Shown here: positions 32,910 through 41,950 of the stretch, in pieces
Numbering within the stretch: position 1 is the first letter of the stretch
Layout: every line of letters begins with the position of its first letter
Assembly (NCBI GenBank): GCA_016721195.1
Contig: JADKIO010000005.1
Location: 742,001-806,000 of the forward strand
Direction of reading: 5' to 3'
DNA: 64,000 bases
Origin: Candidatus Geothrix skivensis
GTDB taxonomy: Bacteria; Acidobacteriota; Holophagae; Holophagales; Holophagaceae
Notes under the pieces: generated by a model
The model's input: only the letters and a program-made list of their open reading frames with translations
Told to the model about the DNA's origin: nothing
Database searches by the model: none
Position numbers and translations under genes: made by a program

Positions 32910-34838
32910 CTATTCGATGTACTTGCCCCGGGGAACGTAATGCGTGTGCAGGAGCTTGTGGCTCTTGCGGCCGCAGGGACCATCCGTGAGGAATTCCTGG
33001 TAGATGGTGAGCACGTCCGGGTTCTCGTGGGACTTGCGGACATCGTAGGCGGCGTCCTCGGCATAGATCGCCCTGGCGCGGGCACTGCGGATTTCCGGTG
33101 AGGTGGGGATGGGCTGGCCACCCCCGCCGATGCAGCCGCCGGGGCAGCCCATGAACTCGATGAAGTGGCACTCGCTGAACATGCCGCCAGCCTTGATGTC
33201 TTCCATGACCTTCTTGGCATTGGCGGTGCCATGGGCCACGGCGACCTTCAGGGTGGCGCCCTTGAGCCAGTTCCAGTCGGGCACCAGGTGCTTGAGGATA
33301 TCGGGCACCGGGCCCACGTCGGTGATGGGGAGCTCGACGTACTTGACCCCTTCGAAGCCGCGGACAGGGATGATGTTGGCCTTGTCGAAGAGGCTCTCGA
33401 CCTTGGTGCCGGTGACCAGTTCGATGACCGTGCGGAGGGCGGCCTCCATCACGCCGCCCGTGGCGCCGAAGATGACCCCGGAGCCCGTGGCGGTACCGAA
33501 GGGTGCGTCGAAATCGGACTTGGACAGCTTGGGCAGTTCCAGGCCGGCCTCGCTGATCATCTTGGCCAGTTCCCGGGTGGTGAGACCGTAGTCCACATCC
33601 TTGAAGCCGCTGTCGTCCATCTCGGAGCGGTTGCACTCGAACTTCTTCGCCGAGCAGGGCATGAGGGCCACGGTGACGATGTCCTTGGGGTCGATGCCAT
33701 GCTTCTCGGCGTAGTAGGTCTTGATGACCGCGCCGAACATCTGCTGGGGGCTCTTGGCCGAGCTGAGGTTCGGAATGTACTCGGCGTAGAAGTGCTCGAG
33801 GTACTTCACCCAGCCTGGGGAGCAGCTGGTGAACTGGGGCAGGGCGATGGCGGCGTCCTTGCCCACCAGGGCCTTGTGGAGGCGCAGGATCAGCTCGGTG
33901 CCTTCCTCGATGATGGTGAGGTCCGCCGTGAAGTTGGTATCGAAGATGCGATCGAAGCCGCACATGCGGAGGGCGGTGTTCAGCTCGTAGGTGAGGGGGG
34001 TGCCGGGTTCCAGGCCGAAGCACTCGCCGATGGCCGCCCGGGGGCTGGGGGCGGTCTGGATGACCACGTGCTTCCTGGGGTCATCGATGGCCGCCCACAC
34101 GTCGTCGGTGGGATCGTTGGCCCGGAGGGCGCCGGTGGGGCAGCGGTTGATGCACTGTCCGCAGTTGATGCAGACCACGCTGCCCAGGGGCTTGTCCTTG
34201 AAGGTCGTGATGTAGCTCTTGTCGCTGCGGCCAGCGACTTCGATGGTGCCCACTTCCTGCAGATCGATGCAGGTGCGGACACAGCGGCGGCAGAGGACGC
34301 ATTTGTTGTTGTCCCGGATCACGGAGTAGCTGGAGCAGTCGATTTCGTACTTGGGCTTGGAGGGGTGCCCGAAGCGGAAGAAGTCCACCCCGTATTCCTT
34401 GGCCAGGGCTTGCAGTTCGCAGTTGTTGTTCCGCCCGCAGGCATAGCATTCGCCATAGTGTTCCGAAAGCAGCAGGTCGATGACGTGCCGGCGGCTCTGG
34501 CGGACCTTCCGGGTATGGGTAAGGACTTTGATTGGGGAAGTGATGGGGAAGGCGCAGGCGGCCTGGAGGGTGCGCTGGCCCTCCACTTCCACAACGCAGA
34601 CTCGGCACACGCCGGCGACACAGAGGTCGGGATGATGGCACAGGGTCGGGATGCGGACGCCGATCTCTTCGGCGGCGGCGAGGATGGTGGTGCCCAGGGG
34701 CACCTTGACCTCCTGGCCGTTGATGGTGGCGGTCACGGTTCCGCCGATGGCTTCGCCGCCGGCGGCCCGGGCAATGGTCAGAGACTGCTGGCTCTTGGGG
34801 GCCCGGCTGCTGGTCTCTTGGACGGGTGTGGGTGACAT
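32910..34838 (-). CDS. hydA: [FeFe]-hydrogenase catalytic subunit, NAD(H)-linked type (HydA/HndD)
   Basis: Reversible H2 oxidation/proton reduction. The 642-residue protein has an N-terminal [2Fe-2S] domain (C67, C73, C78, C81/C95 region), the His-Cys3 cluster (H127, C131, C134, C140), a two-cluster ferredoxin domain (C180/183/186/190 and C223/226/229/233), and the H-cluster motifs TSCSPGW (C339), MPCSAKKFE (C395) and MGCPGGCIGGGGQP (C565, C569), then the small-subunit-like C-terminal domain. Co-encoded NuoF- and NuoE-like subunits show it is the multimeric NAD-linked (group A3-type) enzyme, either bifurcating or simply NADH-dependent. Cytoplasmic; no Tat signal. Confidence 0.96.
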   Translation of the reverse strand: MSPTPVQETSSRAPKSQQSLTIARAAGGEAIGGTVTATINGQEVKVPLGTTILAAAEEIGVRIPTLCHHPDLCVAGVCRVCVVEVEGQRTLQAACAFPITSPIKVLTHTRKVRQSRRHVIDLLLSEHYGECYACGRNNNCELQALAKEYGVDFFRFGHPSKPKYEIDCSSYSVIRDNNKCVLCRRCVRTCIDLQEVGTIEVAGRSDKSYITTFKDKPLGSVVCINCGQCINRCPTGALRANDPTDDVWAAIDDPRKHVVIQTAPSPRAAIGECFGLEPGTPLTYELNTALRMCGFDRIFDTNFTADLTIIEEGTELILRLHKALVGKDAAIALPQFTSCSPGWVKYLEHFYAEYIPNLSSAKSPQQMFGAVIKTYYAEKHGIDPKDIVTVALMPCSAKKFECNRSEMDDSGFKDVDYGLTTRELAKMISEAGLELPKLSKSDFDAPFGTATGSGVIFGATGGVMEAALRTVIELVTGTKVESLFDKANIIPVRGFEGVKYVELPITDVGPVPDILKHLVPDWNWLKGATLKVAVAHGTANAKKVMEDIKAGGMFSECHFIEFMGCPGGCIGGGGQPIPTSPEIRSARARAIYAEDAAYDVRKSHENPDVLTIYQEFLTDGPCGRKSHKLLHTHYVPRGKYIE

Positions 34839-34856
34839 GCTCGAATCCTCCCTCAG

Positions 34857-36032
34857 CTACACGTGGGAATAGGTCCGGCCCATGAGCTCTTCCCGGAAGT
34901 TCTTCACCACCGATAGGAAGGCGCTTGGGCTGCTCTGGCCGAGGCCGCATTTGGAGGCGATCTGCATGGTGTCGCCCAGGGCGCAGAGTTCCTGCAGGTA
35001 GGCCATGGAGCACTTGCCCTCCTTGAGGAGCTCGACACCTTCCAGGAGCTTGCGGTTGCCGAGGCGGCAGGGTGTGCACTGGCCGCAGGATTCGTCCACG
35101 AAGAAATCCAGGAAGTTGTGGAGCACGTCCAGCATGTCGCGCTGCTGGCCGAAGACGATGATCGAGCCTCCTGTGGGGATGTCTTCGAAGGCGATGGCCC
35201 GCTGGAACTGGCTGGCCGGGATGCACAACCCCGAGGCGCCGCCCACCTGGACGGCCTTGGCGCCCTCTCCCGCCACTTCCTTGAGCAGCTGGGCCACGGT
35301 GATGCCCATGGGGAACTCATAGACGCCGGGTTTCCCGCAGTCGCCGGAAACGCTGAAGATCTTGATGCCCGTGGAATGCTCCGTACCCGTCGCCTTCCAC
35401 CAGTCCACCCCCTTCTGGAGGATGCAGGCGGCCGAGGCCAGGGTCTCGACGTTGTTCACGATTGAAGGCCTCCCCAGGAACCCGGTGTTGACGGGGAAGG
35501 GGGGGCGGTTGCGGGGCTCCCCGCGGAAGCCTTCCAGGGCCTCGATGAGGGCGGTTTCTTCGCCGCAGATGTAGGCGCCGGCCCCCATGAAGATGCGGAT
35601 GTCGAATTCCAGGTCACTGCCCAGGATGGCCTTGCCAAGGAGCTTCTGCTTGCGCCGCCGGTCCAGGACCGCCTCCAGCTGGGACCGGAGGTAGGTGTAT
35701 TCGCCCCGGAGGAAGACGATGCCTTCCTTCGCGCCGATGGCCTTGCCGGCGATGGTCATGCCTTCGAAGACCAGGTCGGCATGGTCCTGCAGGATGACCC
35801 GGTCCTTGAAGGTGCCGGGCTCCCCTTCATCGGCGTTGCAGATGACGAACTTCTCCTCGGCCTGGGCGGCGGCGGCAAAATTCCACTTCATCCCCGTGGG
35901 GAATCCCGCGCCACCCCGGCCCTTGAGTCCGGATTGCTTCATGGTTTCGATGATGTCGGGGCGGCTGAGTGCCATGGCCTGCTTCAGGCCCGCTTCGGGT
36001 GCCATGGTGCTGAAGGTCGGGAGAGGGCTCAT
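34857..36032 (-). CDS. hydB: NuoF-like flavoprotein subunit of the hydrogenase (HydB/HndC)
   Basis: A 391-residue NADH-binding FMN/Fe-S subunit: GRGGAGFPTGMKW near residue 37 (NAD/FMN loop), CNADEGEPGTFKDR, GAGAYICGEETALIE, and the [4Fe-4S] motif ESCGQCTPCRLG near the C terminus. Unlike Thermotoga-type HydB it has neither the N-terminal thioredoxin-like [2Fe-2S] domain nor the C-terminal ferredoxin extension, so it is the minimal NuoF form. It overlaps the NuoE-like gene by 4 bp and precedes hydA by 18 bp. Confidence 0.94.
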   Translation of the reverse strand: MSPLPTFSTMAPEAGLKQAMALSRPDIIETMKQSGLKGRGGAGFPTGMKWNFAAAAQAEEKFVICNADEGEPGTFKDRVILQDHADLVFEGMTIAGKAIGAKEGIVFLRGEYTYLRSQLEAVLDRRRKQKLLGKAILGSDLEFDIRIFMGAGAYICGEETALIEALEGFRGEPRNRPPFPVNTGFLGRPSIVNNVETLASAACILQKGVDWWKATGTEHSTGIKIFSVSGDCGKPGVYEFPMGITVAQLLKEVAGEGAKAVQVGGASGLCIPASQFQRAIAFEDIPTGGSIIVFGQQRDMLDVLHNFLDFFVDESCGQCTPCRLGNRKLLEGVELLKEGKCSMAYLQELCALGDTMQIASKCGLGQSSPSAFLSVVKNFREELMGRTYSHV

Positions 36033-36550
36033 ACGAGATAGACCTCCTTCTGTTCGGTGGCATGGACCCCGAAGGAACGGCGGCATTCTTCGAGGATTTC
36101 GTGGACCCGCTCAGGCGTCACACGGGTGTAGACCCTCTCGTTCACCAGCATGGCCGGGCCCTGGTCGCACATGCCCATGCAGTTCGCCCATTCCAGGCTG
36201 AACTTGCCGTCGGCTGTGGTTTCCCCGAACCGGATGCCGAGGTCGTTCTCCATCTGGCGCATGACGCGCTCCTTGCCCTGCATGTCGCAGGAGATGGTGC
36301 GGCAAAGGCGGATGATGTACTTCCCGTGGGCCGCGCTGCCGAGAAAGGCATAGAAGGAAACCACGCTGTAGACCTCCACGGGGTGGATGCCCAGCTGATC
36401 CGCGATGACCTGCATGGCAAAATCGTCGAGCTTCCGGTACTTCTGTTTGATTTCCTGGACGATGGGGATGAGGGCGGTACGGCAGTTGTCATGTTGCTCG
36501 GCAAGGGCCTTGATCTCCCCTGCCAGGCGCTCGCGATCGGTCATGAGCAT
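36029..36550 (-). CDS. hydC: NuoE-like [2Fe-2S] subunit of the hydrogenase (HydC/HndA)
   Basis: A 173-residue thioredoxin-fold ferredoxin subunit. Four cluster ligands are readable: CRTISC (C-x4-C) and CMGMC (C-x3-C), the NuoE/HydC pattern. The N-terminal helical part includes YSVVSFYAFLG, typical of NuoE. The ATG at 36550 has AGGAGG 5 bp upstream; a second ATG two codons later is possible but spaced less well. Transfers electrons between the NuoF-like flavoprotein and the catalytic subunit. Confidence 0.94.
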   Translation of the reverse strand: MLMTDRERLAGEIKALAEQHDNCRTALIPIVQEIKQKYRKLDDFAMQVIADQLGIHPVEVYSVVSFYAFLGSAAHGKYIIRLCRTISCDMQGKERVMRQMENDLGIRFGETTADGKFSLEWANCMGMCDQGPAMLVNERVYTRVTPERVHEILEECRRSFGVHATEQKEVYLV

Positions 36551-36559
36551 CGGAGCCTC

Positions 36560-36931
36560 CTAGCGCTTCAAGAGCTGGTTGACCTTCTCGATCAGCTTCG
36601 CTGGCTCGATGGGCTTGGACTGGAAGTCGTCGACGGGGACCATCAAGCTGTCCTTCCCGAAGGTCAGCCCGGAAACCGATCCCACGGAAGTCAGCATGAG
36701 GATCGGGACCTTGTTCCCGGCCCGACGCAGTTCCTGGGCCATGGAGAAGCCGTCATCCGGCTGCTCCATGATCACGTCGAGGATCAGCAGGTCAGGCTGG
36801 AAGGAGGTGACCTTCTTGAGCCCATCCTGGCGGTTGTAGGCCGCCTCGACCTGGTGCCCCTCCCTCGTCAGGAACAGCTGGGTCGCCTCGACGATATCGG
36901 AATCGTCGTCCACCACTAAGATCTTCGCCAT
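36560..36931 (-). CDS. receiver-domain protein heading the hydrogenase operon
   Basis: A 123-residue stand-alone receiver: acidic pocket DDD 8-10, phosphoacceptor D52, T81 and K106 (FQSKPIEPAKLIEKV). The loop after D52 is unusual (VIMEQPDDGF rather than the common MPxMdG) and a long insert SVGSVSGLTFGKDSLMVPVDDF precedes the lysine. It ends 9 bp before the NuoE-like gene, so it is co-transcribed with the hydrogenase. It has no DNA-binding domain; it may sense redox or interact with a kinase elsewhere. Confidence 0.9.
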   Translation of the reverse strand: MAKILVVDDDSDIVEATQLFLTREGHQVEAAYNRQDGLKKVTSFQPDLLILDVIMEQPDDGFSMAQELRRAGNKVPILMLTSVGSVSGLTFGKDSLMVPVDDFQSKPIEPAKLIEKVNQLLKR

Positions 36932-37410
36932 GGTTCATGACTCCTTTCCCAGGTAGAGGGCCTTGAGGCCGGTGCGCCTTGATCGGTCGATCCGGAGGTC
37001 CCCAGGGAGTTCTGCTTGGGCGAGCAGGGGGTCCGGAACAGGTATGGGTTTTGGGAAACAACAACTCACTTCATCGTTCAATTTCGCTTGGGCAGGCAAA
37101 ATGGAAGGAAAGCCGATTTGCTGAATTCGTTGATGACCTTTGAGTCGGCATTGTGGGTTGATCCTCGGACCTCAGCAAGCCAAAATGTGATTCAGGTTAA
37201 AAAAATGCGAAATTCCATAGAATCGATGGCGGGTTTTAAGGCTTGGTTGATTGGCCGCCATGACAGGAGTTTGCGGTTCCCTTCTCGGCCCTGACTGCCC
37301 ATCCATTTGCCCTGCCAATGAGATCTCGCTGCGAGGCGTGGGCGTGGTTTGAACGGCAACTCTGCAACAATCACGGGGGTACGGGGTTGCCCCGGGGGTG
37401 GTCGCGGCCT
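36932..37410. other. gene-free divergent region upstream of both hydrogenase units
   Basis: A 479-bp gap between the divergent receiver-hydCBA operon and the lyase-hydF pair. The stretch 37040-37260 is markedly richer in A/T than the rest of the window (for example a run of seven A at 37199-37205 and TTTTAAGG at 37234-37241). This fits a shared control region, but I find no clear promoter, FNR-type or RpoN-type motif. Short open frames here lack any homology. Confidence 0.55.
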
Positions 37411-38832
37411 ATGGCGGACATGCGCATCGAACAGGATTTGCTGGGGACCACGGCCGTGCCTGGGGAGGGCAGGTGGGGCATCCACACCGCCAGGGCCATC
37501 GCGAACTTCCCCCTCCTGGGCCGTCCGGTCCACGGCCAGCTCCTGCGGGCCTATGGGGCCGTGAAACTGGCCGCCCTGCGCACGAACCGGGCGCTGGGCC
37601 AGTTCAGCGATGCAGCCAAGGCCGAGGCGATGGAACGGGCCTGCCTGGAGCTGCTGGAGGGCGCACGGTCGGATGATTTCCCCGTGGACGCCCTGCAGGG
37701 AGGCGCGGGCACCAGCACCAACATGAACGTCAACGAGGTCCTCGCGAACCGGGCCCTGGAACTCCTCGGCCTGGGGCACGGCGCCTACGACCGGGTGTCT
37801 CCCCTGGACGACCTCAATCTGCACCAGAGCACCAACGACACCTATCCCACGGCCCTGCGCATCGCGGCCATCTGGGGACTGCAGGAACTGGAGCGCCAGG
37901 TGCTCGGGCTCCAGGAGGCCTTCCAGGCCAAGGAAAGGGCCTTCGCTCACGTTGTGAAGGTGGGGCGGACGGAGCTGCAGGATGCGGTCCTCATGACTCT
38001 GGGGCGGGAGATGGGGGCCTTTGCGGAGGCCCTGAACCGGGACCGCTGGCGCCTGGCCAAGTGCCAGGAACGCCTGCGCGTGGTCAACCTGGGGGGAACG
38101 GCCATCGGCACGGGGCTGGCGGCGCCCCGGGAGTTCATCTTTCGGGTGGTGGAAGAGCTGCGGGAGATCACGGGACTGGGCCTGGCCCGGGCCGAGAACC
38201 TGGTGGAAGCCACCCAGAATGCCGATGTGTTCGTGGAAGTATCGGGGCTGCTGAAGGCCCTGGCCACGACCCTCATCAAGGTCAGCGGGGACCTTCGGCT
38301 GCTCTCGAGTGGCCCCGAGGCGGGCCTTGGGGAGCTTCGCCTGCCGCCGCGCCAGGCCGGCAGCAGCATCATGCCGGGCAAGGTGAACCCGGTAATCCCC
38401 GAGGCCGTGACCCAGGCGGCGATCCTGGCCATTGCCCACGATCACGCGCTCACGTTTGCGGCGTCCCTGGGCAGCCTGGAACTGAACCCCTTCCTGCCCC
38501 TGGTGGCCCACAGCCTGCTGGAGAGCCTGGATCTGCTGGCCAGGGCCTGCTCCATCCTGCGCAGCCACTGTGTGGAGGGCCTCGAGGCCGACGAGGAACG
38601 ATGCCGCCGGCATGTGGAGAATGGCACCGCCGCCGCCACAGCCCTGCTGCCCGTTCTGGGCTACGAAGCGACCTGTGCCCTGGTGGCCCGGAGCCAGGGC
38701 CGGAGCCTGAAGGAGCAGGGCATTCAGGAGGGCCTCTTCACCGAGGCCCAGTTCCGGGAGCTCACCAGCCCCGAAGCCGTCAATCAGCTGGGTTCGCGGC
38801 TCGTCCGCACGCCGAATTCCCGGAAGGACTGA
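37411..38832 (+). CDS. aspartate ammonia-lyase/fumarase-superfamily lyase
   Basis: A 473-residue member of the aspartase/class II fumarase superfamily, with the three conserved regions: GGAGTSTNMNVNEVLANRA, HQSTNDTYPTA and the signature GSSIMPGKVNPVIPE. Catalyses reversible elimination, most probably aspartate to fumarate plus ammonia. The gene overlaps hydF by one base (TGATG). Aspartase-like genes are recurrent neighbours of hydrogenase-maturation genes (hydE/F/G), and the linkage is maintained here although the role in maturation, perhaps linked to ammonium as a source of the dithiomethylamine bridge, is not settled. ATG at 37411 begins the homology; a second in-frame ATG is at 37420. Confidence 0.9.
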   Translation: MADMRIEQDLLGTTAVPGEGRWGIHTARAIANFPLLGRPVHGQLLRAYGAVKLAALRTNRALGQFSDAAKAEAMERACLELLEGARSDDFPVDALQGGAGTSTNMNVNEVLANRALELLGLGHGAYDRVSPLDDLNLHQSTNDTYPTALRIAAIWGLQELERQVLGLQEAFQAKERAFAHVVKVGRTELQDAVLMTLGREMGAFAEALNRDRWRLAKCQERLRVVNLGGTAIGTGLAAPREFIFRVVEELREITGLGLARAENLVEATQNADVFVEVSGLLKALATTLIKVSGDLRLLSSGPEAGLGELRLPPRQAGSSIMPGKVNPVIPEAVTQAAILAIAHDHALTFAASLGSLELNPFLPLVAHSLLESLDLLARACSILRSHCVEGLEADEERCRRHVENGTAAATALLPVLGYEATCALVARSQGRSLKEQGIQEGLFTEAQFRELTSPEAVNQLGSRLVRTPNSRKD

Positions 38833-40064
38833 TGCAAGCCACTCCCAGATCTCTCCGTCTCCACATCGGCCTCTTCGGGCGGAGAAACGTGGGGAAGTCC
38901 TCGCTGCTGAACGCCATCACCCGGCAGCAGGTCTCCATCGTGTCGGCCCAGGCAGGCACCACCACGGACCCGGTGGAAAAGCCCATGGAACTGCTGCCCC
39001 TGGGGCCCGTGCAGTTCGTGGATACGGCTGGAGTGGATGACGAAGGCGCCCTGGGAGAACTGCGCATCGCCCGCACCCGCACGGTGCTCGACCGGGTGGA
39101 CCTGGGCCTGATCGTCACCGAGGCGGGCGCCTGGGGGGACTTCGAACGGGCGCTGCTGGTGGAACTGAAGGGCCGCAAGGTGCCCGTCCTGGTGGTCTTC
39201 AACAAGGCGGATCTGCGGATGCCGACCCCCGGGGAATGTCAGCTCGCCGAGGTGGAGGGCGCCCTGCCCGTGGCGGTGTCATCGCTGACTGGGGAGGGCC
39301 TCGCTGCCCTGAGGGCCGGCCTGCTCCAGCTGGCACCCGCCAACTTCTTCGACAACCAGCGCCTGGTGGCGGACTTGGTTCCCCCGGGTGAGGTGGCCAT
39401 CCTGGTGGTGCCCATCGACAAGGAAGCGCCGAAGGGCCGGCTCATCCTGCCCCAGGTCATGACCATCCGCGATCTGCTGGACGCCGAAGCCATGGCCCTG
39501 GTGGTGCAGGAGCGGGAACTGAAACTGGCCTTGGAGCGCCTGAAGGCCCCGCCGGCCCTGGTGGTGACGGACTCCCAGGCCTTTCTGAAAGTCGCAGCGG
39601 ACGTGCCCAAGGGCATCCCCATGACCTCCTTCTCCATCCTCATGGCCCGATTCCAGGGGAATCTCGCAGAGCAGGTGCGAGGCACCCTCGGCATCGAGCA
39701 GCTCAGGGGCGGCGATGCGGTGCTCATCGCCGAGACCTGCGCCCACCACCCCGTGGGGGAGGACATCGGCCGCGTGAAGATTCCGCGCTGGCTCACCCAG
39801 TACGTGGGGGCCAAGGTACACTTCGCCCACGTCCAGGGCCGGGATTTCCCCCAGGACCTGAGCCCCTACCGCCTCGTGATCCACTGCGGAAACTGCACGG
39901 GCAACCGCAAGGAGATGTCCAGCCGCATCCAGCGCTGCCGGGAGGCGGGCGTGCCCATCACCAACTACGGCCTCACCATCGCCTATTCACTCGGGGTCTT
40001 CGAACGGGCCCTGGTGCCCTTTCCGGAGGCGCTCCAGGCCTACGAGGAGATGCGAACGACCTGA
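38832..40064 (+). CDS. hydF: [FeFe]-hydrogenase maturation GTPase
   Basis: Scaffold on which the diiron subcluster of the H-cluster is assembled before transfer to HydA. The 410-residue protein has a GTPase domain (P-loop GLFGRRNVGKSS at 13-24, DTAGVDD, NKAD), a dimerisation domain, and the C-terminal Fe-S site with ligands C-x-H (ETCAHHP) and H-C-x-x-C (HCGNC), as in genuine HydF. The start ATG overlaps the lyase stop; the longer open frame upstream is a shadow. hydE and hydG are not in the window and must lie elsewhere. Confidence 0.96.
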   Translation: MQATPRSLRLHIGLFGRRNVGKSSLLNAITRQQVSIVSAQAGTTTDPVEKPMELLPLGPVQFVDTAGVDDEGALGELRIARTRTVLDRVDLGLIVTEAGAWGDFERALLVELKGRKVPVLVVFNKADLRMPTPGECQLAEVEGALPVAVSSLTGEGLAALRAGLLQLAPANFFDNQRLVADLVPPGEVAILVVPIDKEAPKGRLILPQVMTIRDLLDAEAMALVVQERELKLALERLKAPPALVVTDSQAFLKVAADVPKGIPMTSFSILMARFQGNLAEQVRGTLGIEQLRGGDAVLIAETCAHHPVGEDIGRVKIPRWLTQYVGAKVHFAHVQGRDFPQDLSPYRLVIHCGNCTGNRKEMSSRIQRCREAGVPITNYGLTIAYSLGVFERALVPFPEALQAYEEMRTT

Positions 40065-40065
40065 T

Positions 40066-40100
40066 CCGGGTTGGACACTTCCGGCGGCCATCCAATCCGG
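40066..40100. terminator. bidirectional terminator hairpin after hydF
   Basis: CCGGGTTGGA (40066-40075) pairs with TCCAATCCGG (40091-40100), with one G-T pair, over a 15-nt loop. It lies directly after the hydF stop, between convergent genes. No clear T-run, so the call is moderate. Confidence 0.45.
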
Positions 40101-40128
40101 TCATTCATTGGAAGCCTCCAGTCCTAAC

Positions 40129-41301
40129 CTAAGCCCCTTCGGAATTCCCGCCGCTGGACTCGGGAAGGCCTGCCCGGCGGGTCCGTGGGATTTCCAGCGC
40201 GAACACGCTGCCCTTGGGGTCGTTGTCCTCCACCCAGATCCGCCCCTCGTGGGCCTCGGCGGCCATGCGGCAGAAGGCCAAGCCCAGGCCAGAGCCCGAA
40301 CGGAGATCGGTGCTCCGTTCATCCAGGCGGACGAACTTCCCGAAGATCTGCTCCCGCATGGCCTCGGGGATGCCATCGCCCTGGTCCCGCACCTCGAGAC
40401 GCACGCTGTTGCCATCGGATCGGGCCACGATCCGGGTCTGGCTGCCGTTTGGTGAATACTTCAGCGCGTTGTCGATGAGGTTCAGCAGCAGCCGCTGGAG
40501 GACTTCGGCGTCCGCCTCGACTTCCAGTTCCTCCGGGCATTCCCAGGACAACCGGTGCTGACGGGATTGGGCCTGGGACTCCACTTCCTGCTGCAGGCCA
40601 GCCAGCCAGCCAGCCAGGCCGAAGCGGGTCTTGCGGAGTTCCAGGCCCACCTGTTCGGCCCGTCCGATATCCAGGATGTTCTGGATCATGCGGCCCATGT
40701 AGCGGGCGGTGTCCCGGAGCCGGTGAACCTGGTTCTGGGAGGCGGCGCCCTGGGTGCCATCGAGCAGATCCAGCCCCATCTGGATGGCGGACAGAGGGTT
40801 CTTCAGGTCGTGCACGATGAACTCGAAGAGCTGTTCCCGCTGCTTCTGGAGGTCCAGCAGGTTGTCCCGTTCGGCCTGGACCTCGGCCTGAAGGCGCTTG
40901 AGCCGCATGAGGCTCCGGACCCGGATGATCAATTCAGCCGACCGGATGGGCTTCCGGAGGAAGTCGTCCCCCTTGGCCCTCAGGGCCTCGGCGTGGAGTT
41001 CCAGGCGCTCATCCCCCGTCAGGAAGATGATGGGCAGCAGATCCCCGTCCGGCAGGACCCGGATCCGGCGGCAGACCTCCAGGCCATCCATCCCGGGCAT
41101 CTGGATGTCCAGCAGAACGAGATCGGGCTGGTAGGTCGACAGGATGGACAGTGCTTCCTGCCCGGTTTCCACGGCTTCGACCACGTAGTAGGAGCGCTCA
41201 AGCATGGCCCGGAGGCTGCGGCGGGCCAAGGCATCGTCGTCAACCACGAGGATTCGCGCCCCATGGTCTGCCCGGCGAATGAAAACGGCCTCACCTTCCA
41301 T
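40129..41301 (-). CDS. hybrid receiver-histidine kinase
   Basis: A 390-residue cytoplasmic protein with a receiver domain first (acidic pocket 21-23, D65, T95, K118) and then, after a coiled coil (about 130-157), a HisKA domain with phosphoacceptor H164 (FIVHDLKNPLSAI) and an HATPase domain (LIDNALKYSPNG, DQGDGIPE, GSGLGLAFCR). The receiver-before-kinase order is typical of CheY-like/kinase hybrids that pass on signals from other kinases. No transmembrane or sensor domain is present. It stands alone, convergent to hydF. Confidence 0.92.
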   Translation of the reverse strand: MEGEAVFIRRADHGARILVVDDDALARRSLRAMLERSYYVVEAVETGQEALSILSTYQPDLVLLDIQMPGMDGLEVCRRIRVLPDGDLLPIIFLTGDERLELHAEALRAKGDDFLRKPIRSAELIIRVRSLMRLKRLQAEVQAERDNLLDLQKQREQLFEFIVHDLKNPLSAIQMGLDLLDGTQGAASQNQVHRLRDTARYMGRMIQNILDIGRAEQVGLELRKTRFGLAGWLAGLQQEVESQAQSRQHRLSWECPEELEVEADAEVLQRLLLNLIDNALKYSPNGSQTRIVARSDGNSVRLEVRDQGDGIPEAMREQIFGKFVRLDERSTDLRSGSGLGLAFCRMAAEAHEGRIWVEDNDPKGSVFALEIPRTRRAGLPESSGGNSEGA

Positions 41302-41950
41302 CTTTCAACCTCTGGGGCTTCATCGGGATAGGTTTCTTGGGACTGAAATTTTGCGTCATCGATCGCCATGTTGACCCATGGGTCTGGTGTGCCTTGACGC
41401 TGCGATCCCCCAGGCCACCAAGGCAACAGCCGGTCCGTCCCACCCCATGGGGAGTGCAAGCCGGCTCCGCCTGCGGAGAAGCCCCGGGTTGGGCTGAGGA
41501 GGCGGGGTGATGGGAGGGAGCGGAAGGCAATGCAGGAATGGTCCGAGTTAAGGGAGAGGTTGGTCAGGTCTTTAGGGTGGAGTGAGTGAAATCCATGCTG
41601 CGGACACACTAGGAATTGCGTAGGGGCGAAGCATAGCGCCGGGTGTTCCTTGCCCGAAGGGGAATGCCGCGAAATCAGCCGAACCGTGCTGAAAAGGCCG
41701 CTGAACGGTAGCCAGGAACCGAAGCGAGCCCCCCGTGCAGGCACAGGCGGCAGAATGGGCGAGGGATGGTGCCTAGCTGCATCCTCGATGAGGCCGTGTT
41801 GGGAGGGAGCCAGGCGAGAGAACCGAAGAACCGGCACCCCGAACTCGGTGGGAAGCCATTTCAGACGAAACCCTGAAGGATCCCTGACCTGGACTGGGCC
41901 CATCGATCCTCAGGGGTGCCTGATGAGACGGGAACCCTGGAATTCTGCCC
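41302..41950. other. 649-bp gene-free region, possible structured RNA
   Basis: No reading frame on either strand has recognisable homology; long open frames exist only because of the G+C content. On the plus strand the part 41620-41930 is rich in short self-complementary segments: ACCGT/ACGGT around 41682-41709, CCTT/AAGG at 41648-41660, GGCG/CGCC at 41625-41640, CCCTGA/TCAGGG at 41882-41915. Purine-rich single-strand-like stretches lie between them. That texture resembles a large structured non-coding RNA (HEARO/omega-RNA-like elements come to mind), but no family consensus can be confirmed by eye. Confidence 0.4.

Noticed and set aside
33165..34835. 556-codon plus-strand frame
   Set aside because: Antisense to hydA, which has every expected cofactor motif; the frame is open because of third-position G+C.
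36029..36550. Complex I operon
   Set aside because: Only NuoE- and NuoF-like subunits are present and they are joined to an H-cluster protein, so they belong to the hydrogenase.
41019..41903. Minus-strand frame extending the hybrid kinase upstream into the gap
   Set aside because: It is in a different frame from the kinase and lacks homology; not evidence for a gene in the 41302-41950 gap.
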